A stretch of 64,000 bases of DNA, from positions 2,728,001-2,792,000 of the forward strand of contig NZ_CP123584.1 of assembly GCF_045277565.1 (NCBI RefSeq), given 5' to 3'. This document shows, piece after piece, positions 35,141 to 43,345 of the stretch. Every line of letters starts with the position of its first letter. Position 1 is the stretch's first letter. The translations under genes were made by a program, and so were the position numbers. The notes below the pieces were generated by a model, which did not search any database, was not told the origin of the DNA, and was given only the letters and a program-made list of their open reading frames with translations. Source of the DNA: Aliisedimentitalea scapharcae. GTDB taxonomy: Bacteria > Pseudomonadota > Alphaproteobacteria > Rhodobacterales > Rhodobacteraceae.

Positions 35141-37068
35141 GCCCCCACCAGTTGGCGATAGATCTGGGGCAAGGCCATGGTCAGACGCGCGGGGTCGGGA
35201 ATGACGGCAAAGCCGCCCTGCCCGAACATCCGCGCGAACCAGCTTTTGGCTTGTTTGTCGATGGTCACACCAAAGACCGACTGGCCCAAACGGCGGGCCT
35301 CGCGCACGGCCATGGCGGTGTCTTCGATACCGTGGCGGCCCTCATAGTGGTCCAGGTCGTTGGGTTTGCCGTCGGTGATCACCAACAACAGGCGCCGTTT
35401 GCGCGACTGGACGGCCAGATCTGCCGAGGTATGGCGGATCGCAGCACCCAGACGGGTGTAGAAACCGGGACGCAAGGACCCGATGCGCTGTTCGATCAGG
35501 CCGCTCATGGGTTCATCAAAACCTTTGCATTTCTGCACGTATACACGCGATCGTTTCAGCGAACTGAAGGCGTGGATTGCAAAGTCGTCGCCGCAGGCAT
35601 TCAGCCCCCAGGCCAACGCCGCCAGCGCTTCGCGTTCCACATCGATCACGGCCCGGTCACCCACGGCGCTTTCGGTGGATCTGGAGACATCCAGCAGAAT
35701 TGATACGGCCAAATCACGGGCTTCGGGGCGCGATTGCATCCAGACCCGTTCATTGCCCTCGCCGCTTGCCTGGCGGTCCACCTGCGCACGCACGGCGGCT
35801 TCGATGTCCAACACATCCCCGTCCAGATGCCCGCGGGTCATGACACGGCCCGGTCGCAACGCTTCGAACTGGCGTTTGACGGCGCGGATACGGCGCGCTG
35901 TGGCCGGGTCTTTGGCGAATTCGGATGCGTCCTCGCGGATTTCGGCATCCGAGGTCAGAACATTGACGTGATCAGGCAGATAGGCATTGGTGCGCACATC
36001 CCATTCCGGATACAGCACCCGACCGGACAGGCGTTCGCGATCCACGTCTTCGGGGGCCAGATCCAGGTGCAGCTTTAACCGGGTCGGCGGGGCCTTGGAA
36101 ATCTGACCCAGCCCGATTTCATCCTGATCATCGGCGGCCTTTTTGGCGTTGTCGGGATCGTCGTCATCAATCCGGCGGTTCAGGTTCAGGAACTCGGCCC
36201 AGCTGAGGATCGCTTCGAATTTGTGCAGGATAAAGCTGTCACTACGTTCTGCCTGATCCGATTTGCGGCGTCGGGCACGGTGGGTTTTCTCACCGCTTTC
36301 TTCGGGGGGACCATCGGTATCGCGGCTTTCGACGTCCATGTGTTCAGAGCGGGATACTTCGCGCAGATCGGGCCACAGCGGGACCGGACGAAACGGTTGA
36401 TAACCGCGCGGAGCCTCAAGGTTGTCCAGCGCCTCCGTAGACATCGCCTGCCACAACGGTTGGGCCTGGGCGGGCAAATCCGCACCCAGCATATGGCGGA
36501 TCACAGCTTCGACCTGGGCCTCTACGGGCGGCAGATTGGAAACCTGGCGTTGGTGCAGCACACCATCGCACAGCGCCGCATAAAGCGTGCGCATACCCGG
36601 TGCGTTGTCCAGGGTATCGTCAACCATATGTTGGGCCGCCGCCAGCGCGCGCAGGTCCGCACGCAGGGGGTCTTCTTCTTCGATCCGGGTTCCGGCAAAT
36701 GCGGCCGTCGCGGCCAGCCAGACATAGAGCGCGCCATTGGCCTCGCGCGTGGGAAAGACCGCCAGCCGATCCGGCAGGCGTAGAATTTCACCATCAAAAC
36801 TGGCGCGCGGCAGCAGCTCGGCTTCGGTGCCCAAGCGGCGCCGCCAGCTGAGTCGATGGTGCGAAACCTCGGGGGAAACGGGGCGCAGCTCAACAGCTGG
36901 GCTGCCCCCCAGTCCCCGAAAGAGGACTGCCAGCCGCCCCCCGACCTCACTGAGGTCGACAACGGCTCCCTCATGCGCCTCAGGCGCATCGAGACGGCTG
37001 GCAAGGGTGTGCCATAGTTTCCCGACAGTTTCTTCGGGTTCCCATGGCTCAAAGTCGATCTTTACCAT
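35137..37068 (-). CDS. norD: NorD, von Willebrand A-domain NO reductase activation protein
   Basis: 643 residues. The C-terminal third is a VWA domain with the metal site DVSRS (in SILLDVSRSTES) and a later DGKPND. The long N-terminal part is acidic and partly low-complexity around DDDDPDNAKKAADD. With NorQ it forms a MoxR/VWA chaperone pair that inserts the non-haem iron FeB into NorB. It starts 9 nt after norQ and overlaps norE. Confidence 0.93.
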   Translation of the reverse strand: MVKIDFEPWEPEETVGKLWHTLASRLDAPEAHEGAVVDLSEVGGRLAVLFRGLGGSPAVELRPVSPEVSHHRLSWRRRLGTEAELLPRASFDGEILRLPDRLAVFPTREANGALYVWLAATAAFAGTRIEEEDPLRADLRALAAAQHMVDDTLDNAPGMRTLYAALCDGVLHQRQVSNLPPVEAQVEAVIRHMLGADLPAQAQPLWQAMSTEALDNLEAPRGYQPFRPVPLWPDLREVSRSEHMDVESRDTDGPPEESGEKTHRARRRKSDQAERSDSFILHKFEAILSWAEFLNLNRRIDDDDPDNAKKAADDQDEIGLGQISKAPPTRLKLHLDLAPEDVDRERLSGRVLYPEWDVRTNAYLPDHVNVLTSDAEIREDASEFAKDPATARRIRAVKRQFEALRPGRVMTRGHLDGDVLDIEAAVRAQVDRQASGEGNERVWMQSRPEARDLAVSILLDVSRSTESAVGDRAVIDVEREALAALAWGLNACGDDFAIHAFSSLKRSRVYVQKCKGFDEPMSGLIEQRIGSLRPGFYTRLGAAIRHTSADLAVQSRKRRLLLVITDGKPNDLDHYEGRHGIEDTAMAVREARRLGQSVFGVTIDKQAKSWFARMFGQGGFAVIPDPARLTMALPQIYRQLVGA

Positions 37069-37077
37069 CTGTCGGCC

Positions 37078-37893
37078 TCACCCAAAGACGGCAGTGACAA
37101 GATCGAGGAGCCCGCGCTTTATGTCTTCGTCGTCTGTCAACGGTTCGATCATCGCCGCACGGATGGCGCGATCGGTATTCATTCCTTGTGCAATCAGGGT
37201 TGCGGCATAGACCACCAGACGGGTCGAAACCCCTTCTTCCAGGTCCTGCCCCTTGAGGCCCCTCAGTTTTCCGGCCAGACGCACCAGCGCCTTGCAGCGG
37301 TCAACGTCCAATCCGCTTTCTTCGGCCACGATCTTGGTTTCCAGCTCTTGCGCAGGAAAATCGAATTCGACCGAGATGAACCGCTGACGGGTGGAGGGTT
37401 TCAGCGTCTTGAGAATATTCTGATAGCCTGGGTTATAAGAGGCCACGAGCATAAAGCCGGGTGCGGCTTCGAGTTCTTCACCGGTGCGATCAATCGGCAG
37501 GATACGCCGGTCATCGGTCAGCGGGTGCAGCACGACGGTGACGTCCTTGCGGGCTTCGACCACTTCGTCGAGATAACAGATCGCCCCTTCGCGCACCGCG
37601 CGGGTCAACGGACCATCGACCCAGACGGTTTCGCCGCCCTTCAGAAGGTAACGCCCGATCAGGTCGGCTGCGGCCAGGTCATCGTGACAGGCAACAGTAT
37701 ACAATGGGCGGCCCAGATTGGCGGCCATGTGGGCCACAAATCGGGTTTTGCCGCAGCCAGTCGGACCTTTGAGCAGGACCGGCAGGCCATTTTCATGCGC
37801 GGCGGTGAAGACTTCGCGTTCATCGCCCTGCGGGAGGTAGAAGGGGGCGTCAGCCGCCCCCATTCCGAGGTTCATATTTCCGTCCATATCCAT
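37078..37893 (-). CDS. norQ: NorQ, MoxR-type AAA+ ATPase
   Basis: 271 residues. Walker A is GPTGCGKT (residues ~42-49), Walker B-like ICYLDEV, and sensor 1 is in VASYNPGYQ. It is an AAA+ partner of NorD for NO reductase metallation (also NirQ/CbbQ type). Its ATG shares one base with the norB stop (TAATG). Confidence 0.95.
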   Translation of the reverse strand: MDMDGNMNLGMGAADAPFYLPQGDEREVFTAAHENGLPVLLKGPTGCGKTRFVAHMAANLGRPLYTVACHDDLAAADLIGRYLLKGGETVWVDGPLTRAVREGAICYLDEVVEARKDVTVVLHPLTDDRRILPIDRTGEELEAAPGFMLVASYNPGYQNILKTLKPSTRQRFISVEFDFPAQELETKIVAEESGLDVDRCKALVRLAGKLRGLKGQDLEEGVSTRLVVYAATLIAQGMNTDRAIRAAMIEPLTDDEDIKRGLLDLVTAVFG

Positions 37894-39257
37894 TACTCAG
37901 CCGGAGTTTCGACAGCGCGTTCGATGATTTCCTTGCGCGGGACCCACATCGCATAGATGAAGAGCACAGCCCCAAGAACAACCACGATACCCGATCCAAA
38001 GCGCATCCAGTAGAAGATGGCCAATTGATCCTGCACGTCCATGAAGTAGTCGCCCAGAACTCGCTGCAGGTGGGTTTGAATGGTCCCTGCAAAGGTTAGA
38101 ACAAAGGTCATGAACACCATACCGGATGTCATCATCCAGAAGGATACCATGTTGAGAACCTGGTTATAGGGATCACGTCCCCGCAGGATCGGCATGGCAT
38201 AGCTGAAGATCGCCAGGTTCAGAGCCACATAGGCCCCAAAGAACGCCAGGTGACCGTGGGCTGCAGTGATCTGCGTGCCGTGGGTGTAATAGTTCACACC
38301 GTGCAGCGTGTGCAGGAAGCCCCAGATGCCAGCGCCAAAGAAGGCAAGTGTCGCACAGCCCAGGGACCACAGCAAAGCGGCCTTGTTGGGGTGATCACGA
38401 CGGCCCTTCCAGACCATGACAAAGGCGAAGGACATCATCGCAAAGAACGGGATGACTTCGAGCGAGCTGAAGATGGATCCGATCCACTGCCAGTACGCAG
38501 GCGCACCGATCCAGTAGTAGTGGTGTCCGGTGCCAAGGATCCCCGAGAACAGGGCCGCGGCAACGATGACATAGAGCCATTTTTCAACGATCTCACGGTC
38601 AACACCGGTCAGTTTCAGCATCAGATAGGCCAGGATCGAGGCCATAATCAGTTCCCAGACGCCTTCCACCCACAGGTGAACGATGTACCACCAGAACATT
38701 TTGTCCAGTGCCAGGTTTTCGGGGTTGTAGAAGCTGAACAGGAACAGCAGCGCCAAACCCCAGAGCCCCAGAAGCAGGATATTGGTGATGGCGGTCTTCT
38801 TGCCCTTCAGAACGGTCATGGACACGTTGTAAAGGAACAGAAGGGCAGCAACCACAATACCGGCTTTGACCCATTTGGGTTGTTCGATGAACTCGCGGCC
38901 TTCTTTACCCAGCAGCCAGTGACCTTCGAACAGGTTGAACACATAAGTGACAACCACGCCCAGTGTACCGATGACCAGAATGGCCAGCTGCAGATAGGCG
39001 ATTTTCTCTGAATGGATTTCCCGTTCCGCCTCTTCGGGGATCAGGAAATAAGCGGCTCCGAAGAAGCCGGTAATCAGCCACACAATCAATGAATTGGTGT
39101 GCAGCATGCGTACGGTGTTGAACGGAAGAAGTTCAGACAGCGTGTTTGGCGCCACATAGATCCAGCCGGCGAGCAGACCGCCCAGCACCTGGACTGCGAA
39201 CAGGCCCATGGCCACTGCAAAGTAGACCAGAGCAACTCTTTGAGATTTGTATTTCAT
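37893..39257 (-). CDS. norB: NorB, cytochrome c-dependent NO reductase catalytic subunit
   Basis: 454 residues, about 12 transmembrane helices. FeB and haem ligand His are visible, including GTGHHYYWIG and several helix His residues. The conserved Glu of HLWVEGVWEL distinguishes NOR from proton-pumping oxidases. The N-terminus lacks the fused quinol-oxidising extension of qNOR. It reduces 2 NO to N2O in the inner membrane, with electrons from NorC encoded 14 nt upstream. Confidence 0.96.
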   Translation of the reverse strand: MKYKSQRVALVYFAVAMGLFAVQVLGGLLAGWIYVAPNTLSELLPFNTVRMLHTNSLIVWLITGFFGAAYFLIPEEAEREIHSEKIAYLQLAILVIGTLGVVVTYVFNLFEGHWLLGKEGREFIEQPKWVKAGIVVAALLFLYNVSMTVLKGKKTAITNILLLGLWGLALLFLFSFYNPENLALDKMFWWYIVHLWVEGVWELIMASILAYLMLKLTGVDREIVEKWLYVIVAAALFSGILGTGHHYYWIGAPAYWQWIGSIFSSLEVIPFFAMMSFAFVMVWKGRRDHPNKAALLWSLGCATLAFFGAGIWGFLHTLHGVNYYTHGTQITAAHGHLAFFGAYVALNLAIFSYAMPILRGRDPYNQVLNMVSFWMMTSGMVFMTFVLTFAGTIQTHLQRVLGDYFMDVQDQLAIFYWMRFGSGIVVVLGAVLFIYAMWVPRKEIIERAVETPAE

Positions 39258-39271
39258 TTTCTCAAGTCTCC

Positions 39272-39724
39272 TTAGCCCGCATCATTCGGCGGCCAGCCCT
39301 GAGCATCGATCGTATTGGTCCAGATCAGGAAGTCGCTGAGGTTGCGGATTTCTTCGTCGCTCAGATTGAAGTTTGGCATCTGACGACGGCCTTCGATGCC
39401 GGTGGGCTGGGATTCCATCCATCCTTTGAGAGTCTCAAAGGCATCTTCAGGATCTTCAAGAACGCCCCAGCGTTCCATCACATTTGCCAGCTCAGGGGCA
39501 AAATAGGCGCCTTCCCCAAGAAGGGAGTGGCAGTTGATACAAGTTTTATCTTCCCAGACCTTTTTACCTGCGGCCACGCTGTGGGTCAGCGTCTCCACAT
39601 TGGTCGAAGTGGTGACCATGTATCGTGCCGTGTGGAACGATAGAGCCAGAAAGATGATGATGAAGAACAATGACCCGCCATAGAATATATTTCGGGCCAT
39701 GCTTTTGGTCATGACTTCGCGCAT
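39272..39724 (-). CDS. norC: NorC, membrane-anchored cytochrome c of NO reductase
   Basis: 150 residues. The N-terminal anchor helix is at ~13-30. The single haem site is C62-I-N-C65-H66, followed by SLLGEGAYFAPELANV, typical of NorC. AAAGGAG lies upstream of ATG 39724. It is the first gene of the nor operon, with a Dnr box centred about 70 bp upstream. Confidence 0.96.
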   Translation of the reverse strand: MREVMTKSMARNIFYGGSLFFIIIFLALSFHTARYMVTTSTNVETLTHSVAAGKKVWEDKTCINCHSLLGEGAYFAPELANVMERWGVLEDPEDAFETLKGWMESQPTGIEGRRQMPNFNLSDEEIRNLSDFLIWTNTIDAQGWPPNDAG

Positions 39725-39787
39725 TGCGCTCTCCTTTGCGCCGCGTTTACGGTCTGTCGGTTATCGGCGGAGGGCCGCTTATCTGCC

Positions 39788-39801
39788 TTAACAAAAGTCA
39801 A
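39788..39801 (-). promoter_or_regulatory. FNR/Dnr box for the nor operon
   Basis: Minus-strand reading TTGACTTTTGTTAA, one mismatch from the perfect dyad seen at nirS. Centred about 70 bp before the norC ATG. Confidence 0.82.
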
Positions 39802-39921
39802 GCTATTGTGAGTTGCTGATATTTGTTTGGAATATATTGGGTTTTGCGGCCCTGATGGCAGACGCAAAACGGGCGCACCCCGGCTGGGGCACGCCCAAAA
39901 CTCAGGTCACCCGGTTGAAAC

Positions 39922-41109
39922 TCAGGACATTGACCCCAGACGTGGCTGGGTCAGCGCAGGCCACATCGCCACGACATACAGCGCAAAGGCCAGAACCCAG
40001 AGAAACCCTGTGATCATCATCGACGGCAGGAACAGGCTGTCCGACAGCATCGGCCCCACCCATCGCATGGCCGCGGCAAGAGCAATGACAAAATATCCCA
40101 AGGCAATCGGCGTTGGCGCGATCAATGGCCGCCCCGAATGGCCCAGCCCTGCCCGGCTCATCACCGCGAGCGTCATGCCTCCGACACAGCCGATTCCCAG
40201 AACATGAAGTGCCGCGATTTCATCCCCGATCTGCAGCCCGGCCAGCCCCCACAGGATCAAACCCAGCGCCAGCATGGCCAACCCCATATGCAGGGCCAGA
40301 AGGATGGGTTGTTTCAGGCACCAGCCCCCGCCCCATTTGGACAGCCGGATCAGCTGGACCACCCCGAATACGATCGCGATTGCCCCGGAAAAGACCCCGG
40401 GCACCTGCGCCAGCACCAACACCGGGAGCAGGATCGCCAAAACAATTGTCGCGCGTTCGATGACCGGTACACTGCGTGGCCAGCGCGCCTCGGGAACCCC
40501 GTCACGCTTCATGGCATTGCGGGTAAAGGCCGGCGTCACCCGTCCGCCCAGAATGGCGATCAGAGAACACAAGACAATGACCCCGCCCCGCATTCCGGCA
40601 TAGGCCGTGTCATCCGTGACCCCGATCCATTCCAGATGGACCATCAGGTTAGACACCCACAGCAACGCCAGGAAGATCATGAACATCATGTTTTGTGGTT
40701 TGGGCCGTTTTAGCAGCTGGCTCAGGATCTTGGCCGCCAGAATGGGCACGAATATCAGATCCAGCCCCGCCACCGCCAATGGGGGCAATGCCGCCGAATA
40801 CCAAACGGCCAGGCGTCCGGCAAACCACAAGCCTGACACCACGGCGATATACCCCTGGCGTGCGCCGGGTGCGTTGGTCCAATTGGGCACTGCTGTCAGG
40901 AAAAACCCGCCGATGGCCGCTGTGGCATAGCCAAAAATCATTTCGTGCGCGTGCCACAGATGGGGTGCAAACGCCTGAGAGGGTGTGTCAATCACCCCGC
41001 CCAGCCACAGGGTCCAAACCAGACCGGTAAAGATCCCATAAATCCCAGCTGCCAAAAAGAAGACACGAAACCCTTCGCTGAAAACCCGGTTCACTGTCGC
41101 CATCATCAA
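39922..41109 (-). CDS. nnrS: NnrS family haem-copper membrane protein
   Basis: 395 residues, about 12 transmembrane helices. NnrS hallmarks are GFRVFFLAAGIYG at the N-terminus, HLWHAHEMIFGY near residue 50, GGRVTPAFTRN in the middle and the late His/Gly segments ALHVLGIG and GLGHSGRPL. NnrS proteins help cells tolerate NO stress and keep iron-sulfur clusters intact. The gene lies alone on the minus strand between norC and nirS, divergent from nirS, with its own Dnr box 139 bp upstream. Confidence 0.93.
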   Translation of the reverse strand: MMMATVNRVFSEGFRVFFLAAGIYGIFTGLVWTLWLGGVIDTPSQAFAPHLWHAHEMIFGYATAAIGGFFLTAVPNWTNAPGARQGYIAVVSGLWFAGRLAVWYSAALPPLAVAGLDLIFVPILAAKILSQLLKRPKPQNMMFMIFLALLWVSNLMVHLEWIGVTDDTAYAGMRGGVIVLCSLIAILGGRVTPAFTRNAMKRDGVPEARWPRSVPVIERATIVLAILLPVLVLAQVPGVFSGAIAIVFGVVQLIRLSKWGGGWCLKQPILLALHMGLAMLALGLILWGLAGLQIGDEIAALHVLGIGCVGGMTLAVMSRAGLGHSGRPLIAPTPIALGYFVIALAAAMRWVGPMLSDSLFLPSMMITGFLWVLAFALYVVAMWPALTQPRLGSMS

Positions 41110-41247
41110 TTATCTCCCTGCCCGTCCGGACGGACGCCTGCGTTCGGATAGGGAATGCCCCTGCTCCGGGTCATCGGCACAACCTGGCAGCAAGCTGGGA
41201 CACCGATATCCTATATGTAGGAGTAAGGAATGCGGGACGCCTCGGAC

Positions 41248-41261
41248 TTAACAAAAATCAA
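41248..41261 (-). promoter_or_regulatory. FNR/Dnr box for nnrS
   Basis: Minus-strand reading TTGATTTTTGTTAA, the FNR-like half TTGAT with the same T4 spacer as the nor and nir boxes. It is centred about 145 bp before the nnrS ATG, farther than the other boxes. Confidence 0.75.
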
Positions 41262-41359
41262 CTGACAGCAAATTCTCTCACGCGTGCGTGCCTATTCCTT
41301 GTGCCGACAGCGTGCGCACCTGCGACCCTTTGGACCGCCTCACGAAATCGCGAGATCCG

Positions 41360-41373
41360 TTGACTTTTGTCAA
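41360..41373 (+). promoter_or_regulatory. Perfect FNR/Dnr box for nirS
   Basis: TTGACTTTTGTCAA, with both five-base halves exact reverse complements. Centred about 70 bp before the nirS ATG. This is the best match of the six boxes in the window. Confidence 0.88.
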
Positions 41374-41435
41374 GGAGACCCCAGCGGCCCAGGCGCATGT
41401 TCGCACCTGCCTCACCACCCAACTGGAGAGTGATC

Positions 41436-43112
41436 ATGTCACTTGGAATCACCTACAAGAAAACTTCTCGCGCTCTCGGCGTTGGCATTGCGATGCTGCT
41501 GGGCAGCGCCGCTGCGCCCGCGTTCGCAAATGAACCCACCCTGAGCGATGAAGCATTTGAAGCATCCAAACAGCTGTACTTTGAACAGTGTGCGGGCTGT
41601 CACGGCGTTCTGCGCAAAGGCGCAACAGGTAAAAACCTGGAACCGCATTGGAAGAAAACCGCAGCAGACGGCACCGTCACCGAAGGTGGCACGCTGAAGC
41701 TGGGCCAGGAACGTCTTGAAAAGATTATCGCCTGGGGTACCGAAGGCGGTATGAACAACTTCTCGGACATCATGACCGAGCAAGAAATCAAAGACATGTC
41801 CACATACATCATGATGGACCCACCTAAACCGCCAGAAATGTCGCTGGCCCAGATGATGGAAACCCGCAAGGTTTACGTCGAAGAAGCCGACTATCCGACC
41901 GAGCCGATGCACGGCCGCAACTGGGAAAACTTCTTTGTCGTCATCGAGCGTGACGCCGGTAAAGTGGCCGTTGTCGACGGCGACACCAAAGAAGTGCTGG
42001 TTCACATCCCCACCGGTTATGCGGTGCACGTTCTGAAAGCGTCCGAGCACCACAAGATCACCGAGCCTGAAAACCCCGGTCGCTTCTGGTACACCATGGG
42101 CCGTGACGGCAAGATGACCAAGATCGACCTGTGGCAGACACCGGACAAGATGTTGGTTTCCGAAGTCAAAATCGCCTATGACGCCCGCGACGTGGCCGTG
42201 TCCGGCGACGGCAAATACGTGATTGGTGGCGGTTACTGGCCTCCGCACTTTGCCATCGTTGATGCGCAGACCATGGAACCGGTCAAAGTCGTTTCGACCC
42301 GCGGTGTGAACGTCGACGGCGAATATGTCGAAGAAGCCCGTGTTGCTGCGATCTATACCACACCCAACGAACCCACATGGATCGTTGCCGTGAAAGAGCT
42401 GGGTCAGCTGTGGCAGGTGGATTACACCGACCTCGACAACCTGAAGATCGACAAGATCGACAGCGCCAAATTCCTGCACGACGGGTTCTTTGACCCAACA
42501 GGACGGTACTTCCAGATCGCCGCAAACGCGTCGAACAAAATGGTTGTCGTTGACACCCAGACCCACAAGCTGGAAGCCATGATCGACACCGCAGCTCTGC
42601 CGCACCCTGGCCCTGGTGCCAACTGGATCGACCCGAACTGTGGCCCTGTTGCGGGCACCACCCACCTGGGTGTCGGGACTGTGACCGTCTGGGGCAACGA
42701 CCCTGCAAACAATCCCGACAATGCGTGGAAGGTTTGCTACGAAGTTGAAACCGACGGCCCCGGCCTGTTCGTGCGGACACACCCGAATTCGGATTACATT
42801 TGGGCTGACCAGACCAAACACCCGGAGCCGGAAATTCAGCAGTCCGTTCAGGTCATCTCGAAAGAGACCGGCGAGATCGTGAAAACCATCCAGGTTACCG
42901 ATGTCGAAGGCAGCGCCGCTGTGCACTTTGAGTTCAACGCAGACGGCACTGAAGTTTGGGTCTCCAAATGGAACCTGTCTGACTCGCTGGAGCCAAATGG
43001 TGAAATCGTGATCTACGACGCCAAGACGCTGGAAGAAATCGGCCGCGTCAAAGGGCTTTATGCTCCGACCGGCAAATTCAACGTCTACAACCGTTCGAAC
43101 CACGTCACCTGA
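41436..43112 (+). CDS. nirS: Cytochrome cd1 nitrite reductase
   Basis: 558 residues from ATG 41436 with GGAG upstream; the frame upstream overlaps the Dnr box and is not coding. A signal peptide ends near AFANE. The haem c domain has C52-A-G-C55-H56. The eight-bladed d1 propeller follows from about residue 150 (FVVIERDAGKVAVVDG ... FNVYNRSNHVT) with candidate d1 ligand and catalytic His in YAVHVLKASEHHK and ALPHPGPGANW. It reduces nitrite to NO in the periplasm. It is followed by a terminator, so it may be largely monocistronic. Confidence 0.97.
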   Translation: MSLGITYKKTSRALGVGIAMLLGSAAAPAFANEPTLSDEAFEASKQLYFEQCAGCHGVLRKGATGKNLEPHWKKTAADGTVTEGGTLKLGQERLEKIIAWGTEGGMNNFSDIMTEQEIKDMSTYIMMDPPKPPEMSLAQMMETRKVYVEEADYPTEPMHGRNWENFFVVIERDAGKVAVVDGDTKEVLVHIPTGYAVHVLKASEHHKITEPENPGRFWYTMGRDGKMTKIDLWQTPDKMLVSEVKIAYDARDVAVSGDGKYVIGGGYWPPHFAIVDAQTMEPVKVVSTRGVNVDGEYVEEARVAAIYTTPNEPTWIVAVKELGQLWQVDYTDLDNLKIDKIDSAKFLHDGFFDPTGRYFQIAANASNKMVVVDTQTHKLEAMIDTAALPHPGPGANWIDPNCGPVAGTTHLGVGTVTVWGNDPANNPDNAWKVCYEVETDGPGLFVRTHPNSDYIWADQTKHPEPEIQQSVQVISKETGEIVKTIQVTDVEGSAAVHFEFNADGTEVWVSKWNLSDSLEPNGEIVIYDAKTLEEIGRVKGLYAPTGKFNVYNRSNHVT

Positions 43113-43134
43113 TGTGACCGGATAGTCCAAATAG

Positions 43135-43164
43135 AGGGGCGGGCCAGGCGCCCGCCCCTTTTTG
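43135..43164 (+). terminator. Rho-independent terminator after nirS
   Basis: AGGGGCGGGC (43135-43144) pairs with GCCCGCCCCT (43150-43159) around a 5-nt loop, followed by T residues to 43163. It would separate high nirS expression from the downstream NirT-type gene. Confidence 0.85.
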
Positions 43165-43257
43165 CTACTGACATGACAAATGGCGGTGTCGGGATTGCGA
43201 CGACCGGGGGACACCCGGGCAGGTCAAGAAACACCCGGAATTCACCCCCCGCTCCTT

Positions 43258-43293
43258 GCAATCCAACACGTAATCCAATGCGCAATCCAACAC
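43258..43293 (+). repeat. Three tandem 12-bp units between nirS and the NirT-type gene
   Basis: GCAATCCAACAC (43258-43269), GTAATCCAATGC (43270-43281) and GCAATCCAACAC (43282-43293). The outer units are identical; the middle differs at a few positions but keeps AATCCAA in phase. The array ends 52 bp before the ATG of the fused cytochrome, so it could be a regulator array, an mRNA element or a simple duplication. Confidence 0.8.
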
Positions 43294-43345
43294 ATGGCGG
43301 TCACGCAAATCACCGCCCAATAGAGAGCCAAGATGGAGCCTGGAT

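Larger units (their letters stand above)
41110..41435. other. Divergent nnrS/nirS control region
   Basis: 326 nt without a gene. It holds two Dnr boxes 98 bp apart, one oriented to each gene (listed separately). The nnrS side leaves a leader of about 100 nt if the box works at -41.5; the nirS side leaves about 28 nt. No small ORF with a credible start was found in the nnrS leader. Confidence 0.6.

Noticed and set aside
41439..43214. 591-codon minus-strand frame opposite nirS
   Set aside because: nirS is unambiguous; the frame is its mirror and runs into the terminator.
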